Below are positions 21,213-28,554 of a stretch of 64,000 nt of DNA, piece by piece. Numbering within the stretch: position 1 is the first letter of the stretch; every line of letters begins with the position of its first letter. The position numbers and the translations under genes are program-made. The notes under the pieces were generated by a model. The model was not told the origin of the DNA, did no database searches, and worked only from the letters and a program-made list of their open reading frames with translations. This DNA comes from Flavobacteriales bacterium (GTDB taxonomy: Bacteria > Bacteroidota > Bacteroidia > Flavobacteriales_F > PHOS-HE28), in the NCBI GenBank assembly GCA_016713875.1, contig JADJOI010000003.1, positions 2,790,001 to 2,854,000 of the forward strand. Reading direction: 5' to 3'.

Positions 21213-22487
21213 ATGAGCACCTCACCCCCCCCTGCGGTGAAACGCGCCTTCGACGTCGTAGAGATCCGTGCGCAGTTCCCGATCCTGAAGGAACTGGTGC
21301 ATGGCAAGCCGCTGGTGTACTTCGACAACGCCGCGACCAGCCAGAAGCCGCGCCGCGTGATCAAGGCCGAGAGCGCGTACTACGCCACGATCAACGCCAA
21401 CGTGCACCGCGGTGTGCACACATTGAGCACGAAGGCCACCGAGGCCCAGGAGGCTTCTCGGGATATCATCCGCAGGCACATCAACGCCAAGCATGTCCAC
21501 GAGGTGATCTTCACCAGCGGCACAACGGCAAGCTTGAACCTCGCTGCGTTCAGCCTGGGGCAGTTGCTACTGAACTCGCCTTCGCGAAGCGCTTCGGCGA
21601 GCGAGGAAAAGCCCGAAGTACTGATCAGTGGGATGGAGCACCACAGCAACATCGTGCCCTGGCAGCTGGCTTGCGAGCGGCATGGCGCCACGCTGAAGGT
21701 GATCCCGATCACGGACAGCGGAGAATTGGACCTGAAGCAAGTGCCGTTCTCCGAGAAGACCCGCATACTTGCGATCAGCCATGTGAGCAACACACTGGGC
21801 ACGATCAACCCCGTGAAGGAGCTGATCGCCGATGCGAAAAAGCGCGGCATCATCACCGTGGTGGATGGCGCGCAAGCGATCGCGCATCTGGACGTGGATG
21901 TGCAAGACCTCGGCTGCGACCTCTACGCGTTCAGCGGGCACAAGGCCTATGGTCCCACAGGCACGGGTGTGCTCTACGGCCGCGAGGAGCTGCTGGAGCG
22001 CATGCCCCCTTGGCAGGGTGGCGGCGAGATGATCGACGTGGTCACCTTCGAGAAGACGACCTACGCCAAGCTGCCCTTCAAGTTCGAGGCGGGCACGCCG
22101 CACATCGCGGGCATCATCGGGCTAGGCGAGGCGATCCGCTGGATGGAGGACTACGACAAGATCGCCATGGCCGCGCATGAGCACCTGTTGTTGGAGCATG
22201 CGACCAAGGAGCTGCTCACCATCGATGGCCTGCGCATCATCGGCACAGCCACAGAGAAGGTGGGCGTGATCAGCTTCGTCATCGAGGGCGTTCACCACTA
22301 CGACCTCGGCACCCTGCTCGACCAGCAGGGCATCGCCGTGCGCACGGGCCACCACTGCACACAGCCGCTGATGGAGCGCTTCGGTGTGAGCGGAACGACG
22401 CGGGCGAGCTTCGCCTGCTTCAATACGATCACCGAGGTGGATGCGCTGGTGGCTGGGGTGAAGAAAGGAGTGAAGATGCTGCGATGA
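21213..22487 (+). CDS. sufS: Cysteine desulfurase SufS
   Basis: 424 residues. This PLP enzyme releases sulfur from cysteine as a persulfide for SufE/SufBCD. Visible: YFDNAATSQKP, HRGVHTLS, EHHSNIVPWQ, the PLP lysine in AFSGHKAYGPTGTG, and the active-site Cys in RTGHHCTQPLM near the C-terminus. An unusual SPSRSASASEEK stretch (21575-21605) just before the conserved EHHSNIVPW region is encoded by a palindromic GC-rich sequence and looks inserted. The stop overlaps the next start by ATGA. Confidence 0.96.
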   Translation: MSTSPPPAVKRAFDVVEIRAQFPILKELVHGKPLVYFDNAATSQKPRRVIKAESAYYATINANVHRGVHTLSTKATEAQEASRDIIRRHINAKHVHEVIFTSGTTASLNLAAFSLGQLLLNSPSRSASASEEKPEVLISGMEHHSNIVPWQLACERHGATLKVIPITDSGELDLKQVPFSEKTRILAISHVSNTLGTINPVKELIADAKKRGIITVVDGAQAIAHLDVDVQDLGCDLYAFSGHKAYGPTGTGVLYGREELLERMPPWQGGGEMIDVVTFEKTTYAKLPFKFEAGTPHIAGIIGLGEAIRWMEDYDKIAMAAHEHLLLEHATKELLTIDGLRIIGTATEKVGVISFVIEGVHHYDLGTLLDQQGIAVRTGHHCTQPLMERFGVSGTTRASFACFNTITEVDALVAGVKKGVKMLR

Positions 22488-22879
22488 AGAGTGTTCTATT
22501 CATAGCGTGCGCAAGCTTGCTGCTTATTGGCTGCGCTCAGTCAGACACAGCTCGAACTACAGCTTCGGCGAACTTTCCAGATTCCGTTTGGGTGACTCGT
22601 GCCTCACAGGATAGCAGCATTCAGGCAACGGTGTACTACTGGCGGGATTCCCAAGCAAACTTCCTGGCTGCTGAGCGATGGTGTCTTGGTTTCGAGAAGA
22701 ACGGCACCAAGTGGTTCATCGACTACGACCTGGGGGAAGGGAAGGGTTCATACGAGGGTGGGGTGTTCGACATGGAATGGCTTGATCGCAATCGCGTTAT
22801 TATCCATCGGCGCATTGATGATCGTGATGCCAACGTTGTCTTCGATCTGTCGTCAAACAAGTTCAGCCCGGCTGAATGA
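22484..22879 (+). CDS. Predicted lipoprotein inserted within the suf operon
   Basis: 131 residues with a lipoprotein signal ending LLLIGC (Cys17). The mature part is ~114 residues, mostly beta with aromatic residues (VYYWRD, WFIDYDLGEGKGSYEGG, RVIIHRRIDD), and no known domain. It is linked by ATGA overlaps to sufS upstream and sufE downstream. Its base composition is more A+T-rich than its neighbours. An Fe-S role is not evident; it may be a newly captured gene using the operon's transcription. Confidence 0.75.
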   Translation: MKSVLFIACASLLLIGCAQSDTARTTASANFPDSVWVTRASQDSSIQATVYYWRDSQANFLAAERWCLGFEKNGTKWFIDYDLGEGKGSYEGGVFDMEWLDRNRVIIHRRIDDRDANVVFDLSSNKFSPAE

Positions 22880-23307
22880 CCGACATGTCTTCCATCGCCC
22901 AAGACCAACAAGAAGTGGTGGACGAGTTCGCCATGTTCTCGGACTGGCAGGACCGCTACGAGCACCTGATCGAGCTGGGCAAGGACCTGCCGCTGATCGC
23001 GCCGGAGCACAAGACCGACGACAACCTGGTGCGCGGCTGCCAGAGCCGGGTATGGCTGAGCGCGGAACACAAGGACGGCCTCGTCCACTTCACTGCCGAC
23101 AGCGACGCCATGATCACCAAGGGCATTGTGGCGCTACTGGTACGCGTTTACAACGACCGCACGCCGCAGGAGATCCTCGGCGCCTCCACGGAGTTCATCG
23201 ACCAGATCGGCCTGCGCGCGCACCTGAGCCCGAACCGTGCGAACGGGTTGAGCGCGATGATCGATCAGATGAAACGCTACGCCCTCGCATACTCTTCCAA
23301 GTCATGA
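22876..23307 (+). CDS. sufE: Cysteine desulfuration protein SufE
   Basis: 143 residues. SufE accepts persulfide sulfur from SufS and delivers it to SufB. The conserved acceptor cysteine is in RGCQSRVW (about residue 55), and the family sequence continues (DSDAMITKGIVALLVRVYN, SPNRANGLSAMI). It starts at the ATG overlapping the lipoprotein stop; a second ATG three codons later is possible. It overlaps sufT by ATGA. Confidence 0.95.
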   Translation: MTDMSSIAQDQQEVVDEFAMFSDWQDRYEHLIELGKDLPLIAPEHKTDDNLVRGCQSRVWLSAEHKDGLVHFTADSDAMITKGIVALLVRVYNDRTPQEILGASTEFIDQIGLRAHLSPNRANGLSAMIDQMKRYALAYSSKS

Positions 23308-23624
23308 CTCCCGAAGAAAAGCAGCACCTGGAGGACCGCGTCATCGACATGCTCAAGAGCGTGTATGACCCGGAGATCCCGGTCGATATCTACGAGCTTG
23401 GCCTGATCTACGAGGTGAACATCAGTGACGAAGCGCACGTGGGCATCAAGATGACCTTGACCAGCCCCGCCTGCCCCGTGGCCGAAAGCCTGCCCAACGA
23501 GGTGGAGCAGAAAGTGGCCGGTGTGCAGGGGGTCAGTGGCGCGAAGGTGGAGATCACCTTCGAGCCGCCGTGGGACCGGACGATGATGAGCGAGGCGGCG
23601 CAATTGGAACTGGGGTTCATGTGA
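23304..23624 (+). CDS. sufT: SUF system protein SufT (DUF59/MIP18 family)
   Basis: 106 residues from the ATG at 23304, which overlaps the sufE stop; the frame is open far upstream but that is a shadow of sufE. MIP18/DUF59 proteins help with Fe-S cluster maturation. Visible: VIDMLKSVYDPEIPVDIYELGLIY and TLTSPACPVAESLP with the conserved Cys, then FEPPWDRTMMSE. Typical length and position at the end of Bacteroidota SUF operons. Confidence 0.93.
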   Translation: MTPEEKQHLEDRVIDMLKSVYDPEIPVDIYELGLIYEVNISDEAHVGIKMTLTSPACPVAESLPNEVEQKVAGVQGVSGAKVEITFEPPWDRTMMSEAAQLELGFM

Positions 23625-23630
23625 GGTCGG

Positions 23631-23762
23631 CCGCAAAGGCGCAAAGACGCAAGGAATTACAGTCGCAGTTGACGCAGATGGCACAGATAAAAGCGAATGG
23701 GGCTGACAGGTTGGCCACAACCTGGCTACAGGGCACCTGTAGCGTCGACCCATCGGGTCGAC
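23631..23762. repeat. Mosaic of short intergenic repeats
   Basis: At 23631-23655 lies a CGCAAAGGCGCAAAGACGCA-type repeat. At 23744-23762 lies the perfect hairpin GTCGACCC-ATC-GGGTCGAC. Both are of the kind usually dispersed between genes. The hairpin has no T tract, so it is not a typical terminator. Confidence 0.6.
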
Positions 23763-23807
23763 CTACCAGCCTTACCCTTGGTCATTGACCGCAATTGGGA
23801 TCAGGCC

Positions 23808-24320
23808 ATGTCAGACCCCATCATCAACAAAGTCGCCTCCTCCGGCATCATCACCCTCGATCTGGAGGAGCTGTACCCGGCCGGCGAGCGCATGGTCTTC
23901 GACCTGAAGCCGCTGCTGTGGCAGGAGATCGCGTTGAAAGAGGAGGACCTGCGCGCCTTCTGCAAAGAGCACGACTGGTCGCAGTACATGGACAAGTTCG
24001 TGAGCGTGCATTGTTCCGCCGACGCGATCATCCCGACGTGGGCGTACATGCTCGTAGCAACCCACCTGCAGCCCTTCGCGGTCTTCGTCTCGCAGGGCGA
24101 TGCCGACCAGCTGGAACGCGCCGTGTTCACCCGCTTCGTGCAGCAGTTGGATGTGGAGCCCTACCGCAATGCCCGCGTGGTGGTGAAGGGCTGTAGCAAG
24201 TTGCCCGTGCCGCTGAACGCCTACGTGGAGTTGAGCGCCAAGCTGCTTCCCGTGGTGAAGAGCCTGATGTTCGGCGAGCCGTGCAGTACCGTGCCGCTAT
24301 ACAAGGCGCCGAAGGCCTAG
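23808..24320 (+). CDS. DUF2480 family protein
   Basis: 170 residues from the ATG at 23808; the open frame to 23697 crosses the repeats. The sequence (GIITLDLEELYPAGERMVFDLKPLLWQEIALKE..., NARVVVKGCSKLPVPLNAYVELSAKLLPVVKSLMFGEPCSTVPLYK) matches the DUF2480 family of Bacteroidota. It is commonly found next to SUF genes. Function is not known; context suggests an accessory role in Fe-S biogenesis. Two conserved-looking Cys (KGCSK, GEPCST) are present. Confidence 0.85.
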   Translation: MSDPIINKVASSGIITLDLEELYPAGERMVFDLKPLLWQEIALKEEDLRAFCKEHDWSQYMDKFVSVHCSADAIIPTWAYMLVATHLQPFAVFVSQGDADQLERAVFTRFVQQLDVEPYRNARVVVKGCSKLPVPLNAYVELSAKLLPVVKSLMFGEPCSTVPLYKAPKA

Positions 24321-24323
24321 GCA

Positions 24324-24331
24324 CTACCTTC
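24324..24331 (+). promoter_or_regulatory. -7-like element TACCTTCG, nearly leaderless
   Basis: TACCTTCG (one mismatch to TAnnTTTG) ends 5 nt before the ATG at 24337. Confidence 0.45.
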
Positions 24332-24336
24332 GGGAC

Positions 24337-26508
24337 ATGCGGACGTTCCTCCTGGTCACCGTCGTCTTCCTGGAGTTCGCGGCGCACGCGCAAGGGGTTC
24401 CCCGCAACGCGCAGGGCACACCGGTGACCGGGGGCGCGGCGCCGACCACCGCATCCGCGGACACCACCGGGATCCGCAGCGAGCACGGCTGGTACCTGAC
24501 ACCGCACGGCACCCTGCGCGTGCTGGTGCTCTTCGCCGAGGTGGTGTACGACAAGGATCCGGGACGCGACCCGCAGCCCGACGGGGCGGCGCACTGGCCG
24601 AAGGGCCGGCTGCCACTGTGGAAGGACGACGTGTTCGATCCGCATGCGCGCCCGGTGCCCCAGGCGATGGTGACGCGCTACTACCACGACATCAGCCTGG
24701 GCCGGTACACGGTGCTGGGCGACCACGTGGACCAGCTGCTGCGCCTTCGCCAGAGCGAGCACGGCGAGCTGCGCAACGCCAACGACCTGAGCAAGGCCGC
24801 CGTGGCCGAGGCCAACAAGCTGGGCGCCCTGCGCACGGCGCACCGCCTGTCGGTGGCGGACTTCGACCTCTGGAAGGACGGCCGGATCCCCGGAGCCGCA
24901 AAAGAGGCCGGTCCGGACAGCCCGCACAGCTACGACCACGTGATGCTGATCCTGCGCAACAGCGGGCTGACGCACGGCCAGGGCAGCACCGACCCGGGCA
25001 GCAGCGGCGCCTTGTACGGCGTCGAAAGCGACACCCAGAGCCGCTTCGGCGGCATGAACGCCCTGCCCTTCGAGATCCTGAAGCACGAGTTCAACCACCT
25101 GCTGCTGGGCGGTAACAACTTCCACAGCGGCGGGGGTAACGCTGCGCATTTCCAGAGCCACTTCATCGCCCTTCAGGGTGGCCACAGCATGATGGGCGCG
25201 GCCAGCAGTGCGCTGCTCACGTGCAGTGGCTGGGACCGCGACCGGCTGGGCTGGCGGGCCGATGACGCTCCGCACCGCATCAACGCACGCACGCCGGACG
25301 GGCGGTGGGCCGACGGTGATCTGGACCCGGGGGTCGGGGACACGGGCGTGTTCGTGCTACGCGACTTCGTGACCAGCGGCGATGCGCTCCGCATCCGGCT
25401 GCCCTACCTGCCCGAAGGTGTCCACCCGCAATGGCTCTGGCTGGAGAACCACCTCGGCCACGCCCGCAACGGCAGCCCCACGGACCGCTTCCACTGGGAG
25501 GCGGACAACCGCTGCATCGCACCGGTGGAGCCCGGCCTGTTCGCCATGGTGCAGGTGGCGCATGAGGTGCGCGCGGGCAAGGACATCTACCAGGGCCACG
25601 CCGACTACCTGCGCGCGGTGCCCGCCACCGGCCTCTTCGACCTGGAGCTGCGCGGCGATACGCTGCTCACGGACTGTCCCTTCAATGGAGGCCGGAGCAT
25701 GCCCTTCTTCGCGAACAGCCGTGCGGCGAACCCCCTGAGCGGCGGCCACGAGCTGGAGCTGCCTGTGTATGACCGCGATGGCGACGGCCGGCTCGACCGC
25801 CGCGAGCATTACATCCCCGGCACACGCGTCGTGGACGGCCGCGTGACCGCAGAGGCCGTGTTCTTCGGCCGCCCCGAGCAGGCCTTCCGGATGAACGGGA
25901 ACCGTGCGCTCGGCCTGGCCACCAACCCCGGTACCGCCAATCTGATGACCCTGGTGAGCGCGGGCGGCAAGGCGCTCCACAAGGGGGGTGCCCCGGACGC
26001 ACGGCTGGTGGTGCTGAACGGCCTTCGCGTGGAGCTGCTGACCCAGGCTGCGGACGGCGCGGCCACGGTGCGCGTGCGCACCGATGACAACGTGGTGGAC
26101 CGGGAGGTGCGCTGGTGCGCCGACAGCATCGTCCTGCCACCGCTCCGCGGCCGCGGCGGTGCGGGCCTCACCGTGGAGGCGGGCGCCCGCCTGTTGCTCG
26201 ACCGCGCAGGCACGCCCACGCGCGTGGACCGTCCCGAGGAGGCCGATGGCCGCATCTGGTTCAGCGCGCCGACGCGCTTCGTGGTGACCCCGGGAGCGAC
26301 ACTGCTGGTGCGCTCCTCCGCGTCGCTGGAGCTCCTGCGGGCCAGTGAACTGCACGTGCTCCCCGGTGCCACGCTCCGCTTGGAACCGGGCGCCCGGGTG
26401 CAGCTGGACCGCAGCTCGCGCATCGTGCTTCATGGCGACGCCGTGCTCGACCTGCCCGCGGAAGAACGCCAGCGCCTGGAAAAGCGCGGTCGGGTCGAAC
26501 GCCGGTGA
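24337..26508 (+). CDS. Secreted zinc metalloprotease-like protein (M6-like)
   Basis: 723 residues. The signal peptide is short (LLVTVVFLEFAAHAQG). A catalytic-type domain occupies about residues 60-320, with KHEFNHLLLG (HExxH, codons near 25084-25098). The downstream histidines in the NNFHSGG and GGNAAHFQSHF segments are candidate third ligands. This layout resembles M6/immune-inhibitor-A-like proteases. The C-terminal 250 residues are beta-rich, ending in GATLLVRSSASLEL and GATLRLEPGARVQL repeats reminiscent of a beta-helix edge. No T9SS sorting domain is visible, so it may stay periplasmic or use another route. Activity is inferred from the HExxH alone. Confidence 0.75.
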   Translation: MRTFLLVTVVFLEFAAHAQGVPRNAQGTPVTGGAAPTTASADTTGIRSEHGWYLTPHGTLRVLVLFAEVVYDKDPGRDPQPDGAAHWPKGRLPLWKDDVFDPHARPVPQAMVTRYYHDISLGRYTVLGDHVDQLLRLRQSEHGELRNANDLSKAAVAEANKLGALRTAHRLSVADFDLWKDGRIPGAAKEAGPDSPHSYDHVMLILRNSGLTHGQGSTDPGSSGALYGVESDTQSRFGGMNALPFEILKHEFNHLLLGGNNFHSGGGNAAHFQSHFIALQGGHSMMGAASSALLTCSGWDRDRLGWRADDAPHRINARTPDGRWADGDLDPGVGDTGVFVLRDFVTSGDALRIRLPYLPEGVHPQWLWLENHLGHARNGSPTDRFHWEADNRCIAPVEPGLFAMVQVAHEVRAGKDIYQGHADYLRAVPATGLFDLELRGDTLLTDCPFNGGRSMPFFANSRAANPLSGGHELELPVYDRDGDGRLDRREHYIPGTRVVDGRVTAEAVFFGRPEQAFRMNGNRALGLATNPGTANLMTLVSAGGKALHKGGAPDARLVVLNGLRVELLTQAADGAATVRVRTDDNVVDREVRWCADSIVLPPLRGRGGAGLTVEAGARLLLDRAGTPTRVDRPEEADGRIWFSAPTRFVVTPGATLLVRSSASLELLRASELHVLPGATLRLEPGARVQLDRSSRIVLHGDAVLDLPAEERQRLEKRGRVERR

Positions 26509-26511
26509 CGC

Positions 26512-28413
26512 TCAGTAGGCGCGCACGTTCTTGCCCTGCCGCCAGTTGATGAAGGCCCGGAGGGCCACGCGATCGCCGCCCGGTGTGGGGTAGTCGCCCG
26601 TGAAATACCAATCGCCCAGATGTCCCGGACAGGCCGCGTGCAGGCCCTCGATGGTCTGGAAGAGGATGCGCACCTCGGCGTTGATCCCGGGCGGGGTGAG
26701 CAGCTCGGTGATCTTGGCGCTGATGCGGTCGGCGGTGAAGGGGCGATAAATGTCCTTCACGTGGTTCACCATGCCGCCCAGCGGCTTGTCCACGTCGGCC
26801 ATGCAGCGCTCGTACACATCGTCGATGATGTTCTCCTGCTTGGTCTCCTTCAGCAGGGCGATGGCCGCCTGGAAGGCCACCAGGTCGCCGAGCTTGGCCA
26901 TGTCGATGCCGTAGCAATCGGGGTAGCGGATCTGCGGGGCGCTGCTGGCCACCACGATGCGCCGGGGCCCGAGGCGGTCCAGCATGCGCAGGATGCTCTG
27001 CCGCAGGGTGGTGCCGCGCACGATGCTGTCATCGAGCACCACCAGGCTGTCCACACCCGGACGCACGGTGCCGTAGGTGATGTCGTACACGTGCGCCACA
27101 AGGTCGTCGCGGGCGTCGTCGCCCGTGATGAAGGTGCGCAGCTTGGCGTCCTTGATGGCCACCTTCTCCATGCGGGGGCGCAGGGCGAGGATGCGGGCCA
27201 GCGCGTCGGGGTCGGGTGTGGGGCCGAGCTCCAGTATGCGGCGGGCCTTGATGCGGTCCAGTTCGTCCTCCAGGCCGCGCACCATGCCGAAGCACGCCAC
27301 CTCGGCCGTGTTGGGGATGAAGGAGAGCACGGTATGCTCCAGGTCGTGGTCCACGGCCTCCAGGATGGCCGGGCAGAGGGAGCGGCCCAGGGCGATGCGC
27401 TCGCGGTACACGTCGCGGTCGCTGCCGCGGCTGAAGTAGATGCGTTCGAAGGAACAGGAACGCTTTTCGCGCGGTTCGCGCACCAGGTGCTCCCCGTAGC
27501 TGCCGTCCTTGCGGATGATGAGCGCATGGCCGGGGGTGAGCTCGTGCACGGCCTCGGTGGGCACGTGGAAGGCCGTCTGGATGGCGGGGCGTTCGCTGGC
27601 CACCACCACCACGTCCGCGTCCGCGTACCAGAAGGCGGGCCGGATGCCATTGGGGTCGCGCAGCACGAAGGCATCGCCGTGGCCGATCATGCCGGCCAGG
27701 GCATATCCGCCATCGAAGTCGAGCGCACTGTTCACCAGGATCTGCCGCACATCAAGTTTCTCGGCGACCACCTGTGTGATCTGCCGGTCGTTGTAGCCCA
27801 GCTGGCGGTGGATCTGCGCGAGCCGGTCGTTCTCCACGTCCAGGAAGTGACCGATCTTCTCCAGCACCGTCATGGTGTCGCTGCGCTCCTTGGGGTGCTG
27901 GCCGATGCTGACGAGCAGGTTGAACAGCTCGTCCACATTGGTCATGTTGAAGTTGCCGGCCACCACCAGGTTGCGCGTGATCCAGTTGTTGAGGCGCCGG
28001 CGGGGGTGGCAGTTCTCCAGGCTGTCGCGGCCGAAGGTGGCGTAGCGCAGGTGGCCCAGCAGCACCTCGCCCATGAAGGGCACATGGGCCTTCAGCCATT
28101 CGGTGTCATCGGGCCTGGCTCCCGGCAGCCGCAGGGCATCCTCATGGCCCTTCTGGATCCGGCCGAAGATCTTCTGGATGGCCTGCTTGTCGGTGCTGCG
28201 CTCACGGTCGATGTAGGCCGTGCCTGGCAGGGGGTCCAGCTTGATGGAGGCCACGCCCGCCCCGTCCTGGCCACGGTTGTGCTGTTTCTCCATGAGGAGG
28301 AACATGCGCTGGAGGCCATAGAAGGCGGTGCCGTGGCGTTCGGCGTAGTGGGCCAGCGGCTTGCGGAGGCGGATGAGCGCGATGCCGCACTCGTGCTGGA
28401 GGACGTCGCTCAT
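26512..28413 (-). CDS. PurF-type amidophosphoribosyltransferase
   Basis: 633 residues from the ATG at 28413; the longer frame to 29238 is a shadow of the divergent gene. An N-terminal glutamine amidotransferase domain begins HECGIAL, with Cys9 as likely nucleophile after removal of a short propeptide, as in B. subtilis-type PurF. A phosphoribosyltransferase domain follows, with the PRPP motif VVLDDSIVRGTT. The ending CPGHLGDWYFTGDYPTPGG...RAY is characteristic of the longer Bacteroidota PurF homologues. It should make 5-phosphoribosylamine for purine synthesis, but these species often also have a standard PurF, so its exact role is uncertain. Confidence 0.85.
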   Translation of the reverse strand: MSDVLQHECGIALIRLRKPLAHYAERHGTAFYGLQRMFLLMEKQHNRGQDGAGVASIKLDPLPGTAYIDRERSTDKQAIQKIFGRIQKGHEDALRLPGARPDDTEWLKAHVPFMGEVLLGHLRYATFGRDSLENCHPRRRLNNWITRNLVVAGNFNMTNVDELFNLLVSIGQHPKERSDTMTVLEKIGHFLDVENDRLAQIHRQLGYNDRQITQVVAEKLDVRQILVNSALDFDGGYALAGMIGHGDAFVLRDPNGIRPAFWYADADVVVVASERPAIQTAFHVPTEAVHELTPGHALIIRKDGSYGEHLVREPREKRSCSFERIYFSRGSDRDVYRERIALGRSLCPAILEAVDHDLEHTVLSFIPNTAEVACFGMVRGLEDELDRIKARRILELGPTPDPDALARILALRPRMEKVAIKDAKLRTFITGDDARDDLVAHVYDITYGTVRPGVDSLVVLDDSIVRGTTLRQSILRMLDRLGPRRIVVASSAPQIRYPDCYGIDMAKLGDLVAFQAAIALLKETKQENIIDDVYERCMADVDKPLGGMVNHVKDIYRPFTADRISAKITELLTPPGINAEVRILFQTIEGLHAACPGHLGDWYFTGDYPTPGGDRVALRAFINWRQGKNVRAY

Positions 28414-28447
28414 CGGCGGCGGGCCGGCCGGGAGAGGGACCGGAGCG

Positions 28448-28455
28448 CAAAGGTA
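28448..28455 (-). promoter_or_regulatory. -7 promoter element TACCTTTG for the PurF-type gene
   Basis: TACCTTTG on the minus strand lies 34 nt upstream of the ATG at 28413. No clear -33 TTG is seen. Confidence 0.6.
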
Positions 28456-28542
28456 CGCCGACCCGTCCGGCCGTTTCCCCGTCCATCGCCTCCCCTGCCC
28501 GTTCCAAGCAACTTCCGGGGCCCCGGGCCTGTCTACCCAGCG

Positions 28543-28550
28543 TAATTTCG
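28543..28550 (+). promoter_or_regulatory. -7-like element TAATTTCG, nearly leaderless
   Basis: TAATTTCG ends 4 nt before the GTG start at 28555. It is the same arrangement as before the kinase at 42807. Confidence 0.45.
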
Positions 28551-28554
28551 GAAC

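Noticed and set aside
22599..23303. N-terminal extension of sufT
   Set aside because: The frame is open but overlaps the lipoprotein and sufE genes, and its translation is Arg/Pro-rich. The ATG at 23304 gives the normal SufT length.
23744..23762. Terminator after sufT
   Set aside because: The GTCGACCC hairpin has no T tract and looks like a dispersed repeat.
26620..28545. A 641-residue plus-strand frame opposite the PurF-type gene
   Set aside because: It is a high-G+C antisense shadow (VHVGHAALVHIVDDV-type His/Val-rich translation). The minus strand has the conserved PRPP and amidotransferase motifs.
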